Shown: positions 1 through 7,917, counted from the stretch's first letter. The stretch: 45,008 nt of DNA from WTJO01 sp965660165 (GCA_965660165.1 CBFHYU010000019.1:1-45008); one strand, 5' to 3'. A program made the numbers and translations. The notes: generated by a model from the letters alone, not told the origin.

Positions 1-25
1 CAAAAGTTCTCCAGTTATCCTAGCT

Positions 26-61
26 AGGCTTGTTGCGAGCGTGGTCGTGCAGCCTTTTTTC
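26..61 (+). terminator. Candidate intrinsic terminator of a gene lying left of the window
   Basis: AGGCT (26-30) pairs with AGCCT (51-55). An inner GCGA/TCGT pairing is possible, and a run of T follows at 55-60. This is the layout of a rho-independent terminator on the plus strand. No gene upstream is visible, so it would end a transcript entering from outside. The stem is short and interrupted. Confidence 0.4.
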
Positions 62-183
62 AGGGCTGGAACGTCCTATCCCGCTCAAATTCTTCTGCCT
101 ATAGGAAATAGCTATCGCTGAATTTTCTCAAAACTGCTAGCATCTTAAGTACAGTAAAAAAGAAAGCGTTGGGAGATAGGATA

Positions 184-828
184 GTGCGAAGTAAGTCGTC
201 CATTGGTGATAAAATTAAAGCATCAAAAAATAATGGAAACCACGCAAGAAATGCAACATACCAACTCCGCTCAGATATAAATGAGCTTATGAATTTAAAT
301 TCTGCGATTGCTTCAATAACATTTCTTGGAACACGTCAGCTGCTTAACCAACACCGAAATGACTTGGTGGAAGCTATCTTTGAAGAGCTAGAAAGACAGT
401 CCGATTTATCAAATTTAATTGATATTGAAGATGTAAGAATAATATTAGAAACACTTTTGATTGAGCATAGAACCTATCTGAACCTGAAATTACAAGAGAT
501 AAACAAAAAAACCATTGAAAGCGAAACACTCCAAGATGATATCAACAAAATAAGAGAAGAGGCCAACCAACATTCTCTAGCATTTAATGAAAAGCTAGAG
601 CGTTATATTGACACATTGAAACAAGGTGATTTATCCACCAAAACACTTGGGATTTCAGACACTCTGATCGTGGAAGACTTTGAAAACAGGCTGAGCGAGG
701 CAGATAAACAGAATAACACTATTTTGAGCCATACTGAATCTCTTTCTGCCTCAATCCGAGCAAGAGCGAATTATCTTGAGAAAAAAATTGAGGAAGCTAG
801 AGCCATTAGGGCAGAGTTAGAGAAATGA
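184..828 (+). CDS. Hypothetical coiled-coil protein
   Basis: I do not recognise this protein. It is soluble, with no signal peptide or membrane segment, and is rich in Lys, Glu, Asn, Ile and Leu. Long heptad-like stretches, roughly residues 80-150 and 165-214, suggest a coiled coil or helical bundle. The frame is open from a TTG at 169, but GTG at 184 is the better start because GGGAGATAGG lies just before it at a normal Shine-Dalgarno distance; this gives 214 residues. Base composition is more AT-rich than the metabolic genes further right, which fits an accessory region. It converges on the next gene, with only six bases between the stops. No function can be inferred. Confidence 0.7.
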   Translation: MRSKSSIGDKIKASKNNGNHARNATYQLRSDINELMNLNSAIASITFLGTRQLLNQHRNDLVEAIFEELERQSDLSNLIDIEDVRIILETLLIEHRTYLNLKLQEINKKTIESETLQDDINKIREEANQHSLAFNEKLERYIDTLKQGDLSTKTLGISDTLIVEDFENRLSEADKQNNTILSHTESLSASIRARANYLEKKIEEARAIRAELEK

Positions 829-834
829 TAATAT

Positions 835-1215
835 TTACCGATTTGCAATTAATTTTAACGATAGCTTAAATAAACGTTGCTTGAATTTCTTTCCTTCATG
901 CGCTTGAAATACGGTAATTGACGTTTTGGCTTTAACATCTTTATTGACTTCAATCACAATATTCTCGGGCAAATAAATATCAATCCTATCAAGAAAATTT
1001 TTTGTGTCGAATAGGAAAAAATTCGCAAGGCTCTGGTTTATCCAGCATAAGGCAAGGATTTTCCCTAACACGCCTGGCAATTCTTTTCTAACCTCTGCCT
1101 CATCAAAAAATACCTGTGCTGGAACCAGAGTTTTAACAGCATCTATTAGTGTGCTAGGAACCTCTTGATCAGTGTTTTCAGCAACTATTAACGATGTACC
1201 AGGCTCGTTATTCAT
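835..1215 (-). CDS. Small protein resembling a nitrile-hydratase-like (NHLP) RiPP leader/precursor
   Basis: The frame is open to a GTG at 1359, but ATG at 1215 is preceded by CGGGAT and gives a compact 126-residue protein. Residues about 51-104 have the rhythm of nitrile-hydratase-alpha-like leader peptides: a helix with an A-x-C-W motif (ALCW, 55-58), an FDT turn near 69-71, then YLPEN (81-85) followed by IVIEV, an acidic/lysine turn and a hydrophobic strand ending TVFQ (101-104). The last 22 residues are strongly cationic and amphipathic, where a core peptide would sit. There is no Gly-Gly cleavage motif and almost no Ser, Thr or Cys in the tail, so a lanthipeptide or azole product is unlikely. 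The next gene upstream on the same strand is an FkbM methyltransferase. The family call is by eye. It could equally be an unrelated small protein. Confidence 0.5.
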   Translation of the reverse strand: MNNEPGTSLIVAENTDQEVPSTLIDAVKTLVPAQVFFDEAEVRKELPGVLGKILALCWINQSLANFFLFDTKNFLDRIDIYLPENIVIEVNKDVKAKTSITVFQAHEGKKFKQRLFKLSLKLIANR

Positions 1216-1365
1216 TTTATATCCCGAAATGAAACAAAAATGCCTAGCTATGCCTACTAGCACAGCAATCACGTAAAACATGTATTGATACGTATTCAAT
1301 AAGTCTATAGATTTATAATTAAAATAGTCAATGTTAAGGGGTTTTCTTTGCAAAGGCACAGGCTG

Positions 1366-1399
1366 TTACGCACTATGCCAATAGTGCCCTTTTGCGTAA
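1366..1399 (-). other. Nested inverted repeat between the FkbM gene and the small protein
   Basis: TTACGC (1366-1371) can pair with GCGTAA (1394-1399), enclosing ACTAT/ATAGT arms around a GCCA loop (1371-1386). On the minus strand it lies about 40 bases after the FkbM stop and about 150 bases before the likely start of the small protein. It could be a processing or partial termination site. There is no clear U-tract, so I do not call a terminator. Confidence 0.4.
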
Positions 1400-1436
1400 T
1401 AAATCTGCGGGTATATGCTAAAAGTTGATTGGCGTG

Positions 1437-2327
1437 CTAGTCTTGTGGTATCGCGACAATAATATGGTAAGTTTGAGTGCGAAAGCTGTCTTGGTCAACC
1501 AGCCTAAGCCGATGCCCGAACATTAGCTTGTGTAGATAGCTAACAGCTTTGCCAAAAACCGAACTACCATAGCTATGAGCGTCAATCATCACAGCAAATT
1601 TATACTTATGCGCACGCAAAAATTCGATAGTCTCTGAGCTGCCATTGGTAATCTCATCTGCATTTTGCTCAAATAGGATAATAGGCTTATGGGTGTTGAT
1701 AATATGTTTTGCGCCCTTCAATACGTGAATTTCATGACCTTCTACATCAATCTTAATAAGGCCAATCTGTTTGTCTTGAAACTCATCTATCTGATCTAAC
1801 GGAGCTAATGTAACCTCAACACGCTTAGTGTCAGGCGTGTCATCCTCTGTGCTTTTCAGGGTGCCGCCGCCAATATTGCGTGTGTTGAATACAAGTGTTC
1901 CCTCAGTATCGCTGTCGCTTAAGCCTAGATTGAAGCAGGTGATATTATTATCCTGTGCGGCATGTTCGGCATTGAATGCCAACAGCTTGAAGGTTACAGG
2001 GTTTGGCTCAAACGCAAAGACTTGCTGGAACAATTTTGCAAAAAAGACTGAGTGATTTCCGATATTTGCGCCAATATCCAACGCAACCATCTTGTTACAA
2101 TTCGGCACTGTTTTTGCTAAAAACGCTTCAATCAGCTCTAGCTCATCAGCCTCATATCTGCCAAATAGATTTATTCTGAGCCCAATATGCTCATGCGAAA
2201 ATATCGCCATTTGAGGGTAGGCGTGTGAGTAGTGCTGTGCTTTTTTATGTAAATAGGCATTTATCGCTATGGCGGTCAAATTACCCAATCCAAAGTTCTT
2301 TGTAACTAAGCCATAACCCTTACTCAT
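1437..2327 (-). CDS. FkbM family SAM-dependent methyltransferase
   Basis: The protein has the FkbM-family class I methyltransferase fold. SAM motif I is VALDIGANIGNHS (about 81-93), followed by FAFEPNP (104-110), whose acidic residue would hold the ribose. Further on there are LIKIDVEGHE and ILFEQN segments typical of the family. FkbM enzymes methylate hydroxyl or amide groups on sugars, polyketides and some peptides; the substrate here is unknown. The frame begins with a TTG at 2348, but ATG at 2327, after AGGGTAAAGTG, is the better start and gives 296 residues. It is the upstream gene of a likely two-gene minus-strand unit with the small NHLP-like protein. Copies of the 13-base sequence TATGCCAATAGTG lie on both sides of the gene. 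Confidence 0.85.
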   Translation of the reverse strand: MSKGYGLVTKNFGLGNLTAIAINAYLHKKAQHYSHAYPQMAIFSHEHIGLRINLFGRYEADELELIEAFLAKTVPNCNKMVALDIGANIGNHSVFFAKLFQQVFAFEPNPVTFKLLAFNAEHAAQDNNITCFNLGLSDSDTEGTLVFNTRNIGGGTLKSTEDDTPDTKRVEVTLAPLDQIDEFQDKQIGLIKIDVEGHEIHVLKGAKHIINTHKPIILFEQNADEITNGSSETIEFLRAHKYKFAVMIDAHSYGSSVFGKAVSYLHKLMFGHRLRLVDQDSFRTQTYHIIVAIPQD

Positions 2328-2445
2328 CACTTTACCCTGCAACCACAAAACACGACCTAACTATTATCTATCAGATAATTCGCCAGATTGATATATGCCA
2401 ATAGTGTAGATGTATGGTCAGGCAGAATTAGGGTGCGTTATCTCA

Positions 2446-2733
2446 CTATGCGCCTATGACTAGCCTGACATCTCGTCTTACCTCGCCTAACAGGGTGCGG
2501 GCGGCTTGGTATTCTGTGCTTTCATAGGCTGCTTTTGCCTGTTCGATGGTATCAAATTCTATTACGATTGTGCGCTGGTTCTGGCCTGCTTCAAAAATAT
2601 GAGTTGGCGTATTTCGGACAATGAATCTACCGCCATGCGCATCAAAGGCAGCTTTGGCAAGCGGGGCATATTCTGCCAGCCTATCTTCATCAGGATTATC
2701 AAGATAACAGGATATAATATAGGCTTTTGGCAT
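2446..2733 (-). CDS. DUF1330 domain protein (copy 1)
   Basis: This 95-residue protein fits DUF1330, a small ferredoxin-like (dimeric alpha/beta barrel) family. It has the N-terminal KAYIISCYL strand, HGGRFIVR in the middle, IEFDTIEQAKAAYES, then the YQAARTLLGEV helix. The family is cytoplasmic and its reaction is not established. The start is firm: AAGGAAG lies five bases upstream of the ATG. A second copy lies at 10189-10479, with similar order of motifs and roughly half the residues identical by eye. It is divergent from the 2-hydroxyacid dehydrogenase across a palindrome-rich spacer. Confidence 0.85.
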   Translation of the reverse strand: MPKAYIISCYLDNPDEDRLAEYAPLAKAAFDAHGGRFIVRNTPTHIFEAGQNQRTIVIEFDTIEQAKAAYESTEYQAARTLLGEVRRDVRLVIGA

Positions 2734-2765
2734 AGGGGCTTCCTTCTTAAGATGCGGGGTATTGG

Positions 2766-2780
2766 CACCATATTATGGTG
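2766..2780. promoter_or_regulatory. Inverted repeat, candidate operator
   Basis: CACCATA-T-TATGGTG is a perfect 7+7 palindrome around one base. It lies 33 bases upstream of the DUF1330 start, in the divergent spacer shared with the dehydrogenase gene. A dimeric regulator could bind here. No regulator gene is adjacent. Confidence 0.35.
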
Positions 2781-2851
2781 GCGATAATTATGGGTTCGGT
2801 CAAATAAAATTCAAAATGCACATAGCGATTAGCGCCGTCCAAGGCCATAGT

Positions 2852-2869
2852 TTGAAACTGGAGTTTCAA
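2852..2869. promoter_or_regulatory. Perfect inverted repeat, candidate operator
   Basis: TTGAAACT-GG-AGTTTCAA has 8-base perfect arms with a two-base centre, about 87 bases before the dehydrogenase ATG. The two-base centre is too short for a good RNA hairpin loop and favours a protein-binding site. Identity of the regulator is unknown. Confidence 0.4.
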
Positions 2870-2955
2870 TAGATAAAAGGGTCGCCTGCTAGATATTTTA
2901 TGCATCTGGCTATGATAGGTTTTAGCGTTAGATAGGCTAGATGTAAGAGATCAAT

Positions 2956-3924
2956 ATGACCCAGAATAACCGCCTGAAAATTGTGCATCTGGATAAGGAA
3001 AGTATCAGCCCAAAGATTGAGTTTGTGAAGCCAAAGGCTGATCATATCTGGATTAGCCACGATTTTACCTCTGCTGATTTGGTGGTGCCACGTCTGGCAG
3101 ATGCTGATATTGCTGTGATAAATAAAATTTCGATCACGCGCGCGCATCTGCAATCATTGCCACGCCTGAAATATATTGTGCTTACGGCAACTGGCTTTGA
3201 CCGCGTTGATATTCAGGCATGCCATGACCATCAGGTGCGTGTCTCAAATGCCAGAGGCTATGCAATGCATGCTGTGCCTGAACATACAATCGCGCTGATA
3301 TTTGCCTTGAAGCGGTCTTTGATTGGCTATGGCGAGGATATTCGGCAGGGGGTGTGGCAGAACAGCAGACAATTCTGTTTTTTTACGCACCCTGTCTCTG
3401 ACCTTCACGGCAGTAGGCTTGGCATTATTGGCTCAGGCGTAATTGGAAGCGAGGTTGCACGTATTGCCTCTGCACTTGGGATGGAGATTCTGATATCAGA
3501 GCGAAAAGGCGCATCCCAGATCGGCGCTGGCAAAACTGCCTTTGAAGAGGTGCTTGCAACCTCAGATATTATCAGCCTGCATTGTCCGTTAACGGCAGAA
3601 ACCACCGATTTAATCTCAAAAGCCGAATTTGCGATGATGCAAAAAGCGCCCCTTATCATCAATAGCTCACGTGGCGGGTTGGTTAATGAAACAGCCTTAA
3701 TTGCCGCGCTTGATAGTGGGCAGATCTCAGGGGCAGCGCTTGATGTGCTTACCCAAGAACCGCCCTCAGATGACCATATCATCATGCAGAATTTGCATCG
3801 CCCAAATCTGATCGTAACCCCCCATATTGCATGGGCATCCCATCAGGCGATGCAGGCCTTATGGCATCAGACCATTCGCAATATTGACAGCTTTGCCGCG
3901 GGCACGCCAAATAATGTGCTTTAA
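2956..3924 (+). CDS. D-2-hydroxyacid dehydrogenase, NAD(P)-dependent
   Basis: This belongs to the D-isomer-specific 2-hydroxyacid dehydrogenase family, which interconverts 2-oxoacids such as hydroxypyruvate or glyoxylate with D-2-hydroxyacids. Length (322) is normal. The nucleotide site is GIIGSGVIGSEVAR (about 157-169, GxGxxG at 159-164). The catalytic triad is visible as Arg239 in SSRGGLVNE, Glu268 in LTQEPP and His290 in VTPHIAWAS. It resembles glycerate or glyoxylate reductases more than phosphoglycerate dehydrogenase, because there is no C-terminal ACT domain. A DegT aminotransferase follows 60 bases downstream on the same strand. Substrate is not determinable from sequence. Confidence 0.9.
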   Translation: MTQNNRLKIVHLDKESISPKIEFVKPKADHIWISHDFTSADLVVPRLADADIAVINKISITRAHLQSLPRLKYIVLTATGFDRVDIQACHDHQVRVSNARGYAMHAVPEHTIALIFALKRSLIGYGEDIRQGVWQNSRQFCFFTHPVSDLHGSRLGIIGSGVIGSEVARIASALGMEILISERKGASQIGAGKTAFEEVLATSDIISLHCPLTAETTDLISKAEFAMMQKAPLIINSSRGGLVNETALIAALDSGQISGAALDVLTQEPPSDDHIIMQNLHRPNLIVTPHIAWASHQAMQALWHQTIRNIDSFAAGTPNNVL

Positions 3925-3984
3925 GCTTGCATCAAATGCCCTAAGCTCTCTAGTCTGATAAGGTATTTTTTAGGTGATAGTAAC

Positions 3985-5169
3985 ATGATGCACTTTACCA
4001 AACCCTTTACCCAGCAAGAATCTATCCCTGAAGCAGGGATAGAGCGTGCGATTGAAATTCTGCGTTCTGGCAGGATTCACAGATATAATGTGGCGGCGGG
4101 CGAGATTGCCGAAGCCTCGTTGCTGGAACAGGAATATGCAAATTACCAGCAGGTTAAATATTGCGTAGCAACCGCCTCAGGTGGACAGGCTATCCAGCTT
4201 GGTTTGCGCGTATGCGGGGCTGAGGCTGGTGACAAAATTCTAGCTAATGCCTATACGCTTGCACCTGTGCCAGGCGCTATCAATAATGTGGGAGCCGAGC
4301 CTGTTCTGGTTGAAATAGACGAGAATTATCATATTGATCTCTCCCATCTGGATGAAATGGCAAGACGGTCTTCTGCGCGGATATTGCTGCTCTCTCATAT
4401 GCGAGGTCACATTGTTGATATGGACGCGCTAAAGGCTATTACAGACAAGCATAAGATAAAAATCGTTGAAGATTGCGCACATACGATGGGCGCAAAATGG
4501 AATGGCGTTAAATCTGGCAATTTTGGGGATGTTGCTGCCTTTTCAACTCAGACCTATAAGCATATGAATTCAGGTGAGGGCGGATTTCTGACCACAAATA
4601 ATGATGAAATGGCTGCCCGTGCTATCATTCATTCAGGGTCTTACATGCTATATGATCGGCATGGCATTGTGCCGCCAAAGCAAGTATTTGATAGAATTAA
4701 GCTAGATGTTGCTAATTTTTCCTGCCGAATGGATAATTTACGGGCGGCTATCATCCGCGCGCAATTGCCCTATTTAGATAGTAATATTGAACGCTGGAAT
4801 CAGCTTTATGACAGGCTTTTTGCCAAACTATCCCAGATTGATGGCATTGATATTCCGATGCGCCGTCAGGCTGAATTTTATGTTGGCTCATCTATTCAGT
4901 TCCGTGTATCAGCATTGCCGCAAGACAGGATTGCTGCGTTTCTGGCAGGCTGTGCCAGTCGCGGGGTTGAGCTAAAATGGTTTGGTGCAGATACGCCAAA
5001 TGCCTTTACCAGCAGATATGATAGCTGGCGCTATATAAAACAGATGCCCGATTTGCCTGCTACCCGAAAGGCACTGGCCAAGACAGTGGATATGCGGATA
5101 CCGCTAACCTTTGATCTTGAAGATTGTGATGTGATTGCCGCCATCATTGCAGATGAGCTAACCCGCTAG
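3985..5169 (+). CDS. DegT/DnrJ/EryC1/StrS family PLP aminotransferase
   Basis: Fold type I PLP enzyme of the DegT family, 394 residues, normal length. The Schiff-base lysine is Lys192 in TYKHMNSGEGG, and VEDCAHTMGA (about 161-170) carries the Asp that contacts the pyridine nitrogen. Family members aminate keto-sugars for antibiotics, lipopolysaccharide or glycans. No sugar epimerase, dehydratase or transferase lies beside it, so a sugar pathway is not supported locally. Pairing with the preceding 2-hydroxyacid dehydrogenase suggests an oxo-group intermediate shared by the two. A second in-frame ATG follows the first immediately, so the start is uncertain by one codon. Confidence 0.88.
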   Translation: MMHFTKPFTQQESIPEAGIERAIEILRSGRIHRYNVAAGEIAEASLLEQEYANYQQVKYCVATASGGQAIQLGLRVCGAEAGDKILANAYTLAPVPGAINNVGAEPVLVEIDENYHIDLSHLDEMARRSSARILLLSHMRGHIVDMDALKAITDKHKIKIVEDCAHTMGAKWNGVKSGNFGDVAAFSTQTYKHMNSGEGGFLTTNNDEMAARAIIHSGSYMLYDRHGIVPPKQVFDRIKLDVANFSCRMDNLRAAIIRAQLPYLDSNIERWNQLYDRLFAKLSQIDGIDIPMRRQAEFYVGSSIQFRVSALPQDRIAAFLAGCASRGVELKWFGADTPNAFTSRYDSWRYIKQMPDLPATRKALAKTVDMRIPLTFDLEDCDVIAAIIADELTR

Positions 5170-5254
5170 CCATATAATCAATACTTGATCTCAAATCTTA
5201 ATCGCTCCAGCGTAATGCCAGTGATGCCTACTCTATTCTAAACAGGAGGGTGTT

Positions 5255-5542
5255 ATGCGTTTAGTTGCGATTTTTATGTTATTGCTTGCATGTGTCTGGC
5301 TGGGACTATGCGTATATCTTGTCTTGCCACAGCTTATTGGTCTTAATTTTACAGGTCATATTGTGCTTGGCGGTCTGGTAGCGTCTCTACCAGCAACAAC
5401 TGCTTTAATAGGGTTAAGCCTGATGTTAATCGTAATGATAAATAAGGTTAACGCGATGGACATGAATCTTGAGAGGTTACAGGCAACAATAGCACAATCT
5501 GCCAAAGCCAACGAAACGCAATCAGATACAGAGTCAGCATAA
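5255..5542 (+). CDS. Small two-helix membrane protein
   Basis: A 95-residue protein with two hydrophobic segments, about 4-27 and 37-64, then a polar tail with a short helical stretch. AGGAGG six bases upstream of the ATG makes this a convincing start. I do not recognise the family. It ends three bases before the convergent DUF2805 gene. Confidence 0.7.
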   Translation: MRLVAIFMLLLACVWLGLCVYLVLPQLIGLNFTGHIVLGGLVASLPATTALIGLSLMLIVMINKVNAMDMNLERLQATIAQSAKANETQSDTESA

Positions 5543-5545
5543 GGT

Positions 5546-5755
5546 CTATTTATAATGCTGGCGTCTGGTACCAAAGTCATGCACCCGCTTGCGCCATGCG
5601 CGATAGCTTGCGGGCTTTAAGGATTGCCGCATAAGCGCTTTAACCTGTTTTTCTTCAAGCCCATAAAGCTGTTTGATATGTGAAAAGGCGGTATGATCGC
5701 TTAATGCCATCTCGATAATTTCACTTATCTCGGCTGTTGTAAGAGTATCGTGCAT
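5546..5755 (-). CDS. DUF2805 / TIGR03643 family small protein
   Basis: A 69-residue protein with the family pattern: EISEIIEMALSDHTAF, then IKQLYGLEEKQVKALMR, then SYRAWRKRV. The middle part looks like a helix-turn-helix, so DNA binding is plausible, but the function of the family is unknown. Length is normal. It is convergent with the small membrane protein and has no partner on its own strand. The ribosome site is weak. Confidence 0.8.
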   Translation of the reverse strand: MHDTLTTAEISEIIEMALSDHTAFSHIKQLYGLEEKQVKALMRQSLKPASYRAWRKRVHDFGTRRQHYK

Positions 5756-5875
5756 AGGCTAACGCGCATCCTGAACCTGCCCTAAATGACATGATGTTTA
5801 CGCTAAATACAGCGTTTCAGATTGCAAATCAGATAGCTACATATCACTATAGGGATAAGGCTAGGGAGGTAGTAC

Positions 5876-6088
5876 ATGAGTAATGTGAATAGCTGTGATG
5901 TTGTCTCGGCATCTCAAACGGCATCTGACTTCAAAAAAACCTTTATATGCGCGGGCGACCAGCTTCATGAATCATTGCTAAGCTCGCCATTAAGTGTGCT
6001 GGTATATGCCTTTGGCGTGTTACTGGTTATGGGACTTGTGCATAGAGCCTCGTCTGGCAGTCGGCGAAAGCCATCCCAGAAGGAATAG
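5876..6088 (+). CDS. Small tail-anchored membrane protein, hypothetical
   Basis: Seventy residues with one hydrophobic helix at about 42-56 and a basic C-terminus (HRASSGSRRKPSQKE). The order, a soluble stretch, then a helix, then an arginine-rich end, recalls the ElaB/YqjD (DUF883) ribosome-associated membrane proteins, but the similarity is only architectural. GGGAGG before the ATG supports translation. It stands alone between the DUF2805 and HupE genes. Confidence 0.6.
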   Translation: MSNVNSCDVVSASQTASDFKKTFICAGDQLHESLLSSPLSVLVYAFGVLLVMGLVHRASSGSRRKPSQKE

Positions 6089-6204
6089 GACAAAATAAGT
6101 GCCTGTTCGCCAGATGACAGTACTTGTCGCAATTAAGCCAACAGTGTAATGATAAGGTCATATCGTTTTAAAGACAGCTTGCATTTTCAAAGGGGATTTT
6201 CACA

Positions 6205-6840
6205 ATGGTAAGACGTATAGGTTCATTTGCTAGCATTATGTCATTAGTGACTATGCTTCCACAGATAGCATTTGCGCATCATCCGCTAGGGGGAATGACG
6301 CCGCAGACTATGATGCAGGGATTTCTGTCTGGCATTGGCCATCCAGTAATTGGGTTTGACCATCTTGCCTTTATTATCGCAATTGGACTTGTGTCGGTTT
6401 TTCATAAGAACAGGGTTTTGCTTCCGCTTGGCTTTGTTGCGGCAACGATCATCGGTACCTTGTTAGCTGTCTTGTCATTTATTATGCCTCTGGCTGAATT
6501 TGTGATTGCGCTCTCTGTATTCGCCGCTGGAATCATGGCAATGCGTGGACGCATGGTGGCCTTACTTCCAGCTATTGGTGTGGCTGGGGCGGCTGGTTTG
6601 TTTCATGGCTATGCCTATGGGGCAGCTGTTATTGGGGCAGAACCAACCCCTATCATAGCCTATCTGGCAGGTTTTGCGGTTGTTCAGTTTGCGATTGCAA
6701 CGGTGACTGGCATCATCGCAAGCCGTCTAATTGAAGCGCAACGGGCGGTTCATGTTAGGCTGGCAGGGGCAATGGTTGCAGGTATTGGCGTGTTCATTGT
6801 GGCAGAACATGTTGAAACCGCAGTCTTCTCGATTATCTAA
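6205..6840 (+). CDS. HupE/UreJ family membrane protein, probable metal permease
   Basis: 211 residues with an N-terminal signal (about 1-24), then HHPLGG and GIGHPVIGFDHLAF, the histidine-rich first helix that defines HupE/UreJ. About six hydrophobic helices follow, with a second histidine motif in LFHGYAYGA. The family imports nickel or cobalt, usually next to hydrogenase or urease genes. Neither is present here. Instead the next gene, 33 bases on, encodes a PCu(A)C copper chaperone, so copper or cobalt handling is worth considering. AAGGGG precedes the ATG. Confidence 0.85.
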   Translation: MVRRIGSFASIMSLVTMLPQIAFAHHPLGGMTPQTMMQGFLSGIGHPVIGFDHLAFIIAIGLVSVFHKNRVLLPLGFVAATIIGTLLAVLSFIMPLAEFVIALSVFAAGIMAMRGRMVALLPAIGVAGAAGLFHGYAYGAAVIGAEPTPIIAYLAGFAVVQFAIATVTGIIASRLIEAQRAVHVRLAGAMVAGIGVFIVAEHVETAVFSII

Positions 6841-6873
6841 ATTCTGATAACAGCAATAACGAAACATAGACTT

Positions 6874-7377
6874 ATGGTATCTTTTATCCGTTTGCGCGCT
6901 ATAGGCTTTGCGATTCTATGGGCTTTGCTCAGCTTGTCATCTGCTGTTGCTTCTGACACAATTATGATTTCAGATGCATGGATAAGAGAGACACCACCAA
7001 ACGCACAGGTATCTGCTGGCTATATGACTATCAAAAATCATGGTAGCGCCTCAGACCGCCTTATTGCGGTAAGCGCAGATTTCGCGAATGCTTCTGAGAT
7101 TCACGAGGTCACCATGCAAGGCGATGTGATGAAAATGCGCCCTGTTGAAAATGGTATAGAGATTGACGCAGGCAAAATAGCAAAATTGCTACCAACTGAA
7201 GCCTTCCATCTGATGTTTATCGGTTTGAAAGAACGGCCCGTAGCAGGCACAACATTTGATATTGAGCTGGTCTTTGAGCGGGCAGGTAGCATATCGCTAT
7301 CTGTTCCTGTGTTAAACAGAATGATCGGGATGGGTCATAGGCATAATGATAGCGAAAATCATAGCCATAGCCATTAG
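6874..7377 (+). CDS. Periplasmic copper chaperone, PCu(A)C family
   Basis: A signal peptide covers about 1-26. The mature domain is the cupredoxin-like PCu(A)C fold with the copper ligands His77 (IHEVTM), Met88 (MKMRPV), His112 and Met114 (FHLMF). The C-terminus is a histidine tail with HRH and HSHSH, which would add metal-binding capacity. These proteins carry Cu(I) in the periplasm and help load the CuA site of cytochrome oxidase. The usual SCO/SenC partner is not adjacent. The upstream HupE-like permease is probably cotranscribed. Confidence 0.88.
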   Translation: MVSFIRLRAIGFAILWALLSLSSAVASDTIMISDAWIRETPPNAQVSAGYMTIKNHGSASDRLIAVSADFANASEIHEVTMQGDVMKMRPVENGIEIDAGKIAKLLPTEAFHLMFIGLKERPVAGTTFDIELVFERAGSISLSVPVLNRMIGMGHRHNDSENHSHSH

Positions 7378-7398
7378 TCGGATGGCGCTAATCTTAGG

Positions 7399-7812
7399 TT
7401 AATTATCCCAGAACTGACAAGTGCCAACCTCTCGGCCATTAGGCTGAGAATCAACATAGTCTTGGCCTGGCTTTGCATAGCGGTATCTCATTTTCCAGCT
7501 AGGCTCTTTGAAATTTATGACAGTATCGCCCCAGATAAGCATGCCGCGATGCGGGTATTTGGCAACCTGACAAAAGGCTTCTTTGTTACCCATTCTGAAT
7601 GTTTGATCATCATTGGTCGGACACCATAATTTCCAGTCTGTATTATTTTTGCGCACAAATACTTCTTGCACGAAAAACCCTTCAAGCTTGAAGTTTCGTA
7701 TGCCCAACCCCTTGATTTTGCATTTTATCTCTGTTGCGGCGAATGATGCTGTTGTCATCAGGCAGACTATGCCTACACACAAGATAACTGGTGTTAGCAA
7801 TTTTTTGACCAT
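7399..7812 (-). CDS. Secreted protein with four cysteines, hypothetical
   Basis: 137 residues with a clear signal peptide (about 1-25, TTASFA-ATE). The mature part has Cys31, Cys64, Cys81 and Cys132, enough for two disulfides, and is rich in aromatic residues (DWKLWC, SWKMRYRY). It is probably periplasmic. I do not recognise the family. It converges on the copper chaperone with 21 bases between the stops, so it is not in that operon. Confidence 0.75.
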   Translation of the reverse strand: MVKKLLTPVILCVGIVCLMTTASFAATEIKCKIKGLGIRNFKLEGFFVQEVFVRKNNTDWKLWCPTNDDQTFRMGNKEAFCQVAKYPHRGMLIWGDTVINFKEPSWKMRYRYAKPGQDYVDSQPNGREVGTCQFWDN

Positions 7813-7917
7813 ATTCGCACCCTCAGCACCCGACCTAGCTTCAATATCTTAACGCTTATTACTAGCATTTTGTAAGCTTATCATCAAGCCATCCACCATA
7901 TTTCATATCAGGCAATA

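Noticed and set aside
1216..1359. N-terminal extension of the small NHLP-like protein up to a GTG at 1359
   Set aside because: There is no ribosome site at the GTG, and the extension would overlap the intergenic spacer; ATG at 1215 has a better upstream context.
2003..2397. Open frames on the opposite strand of annotated genes, such as those inside the FkbM and GT9 genes
   Set aside because: They overlap genes with clear family motifs, lack ribosome sites, and show no domain features.
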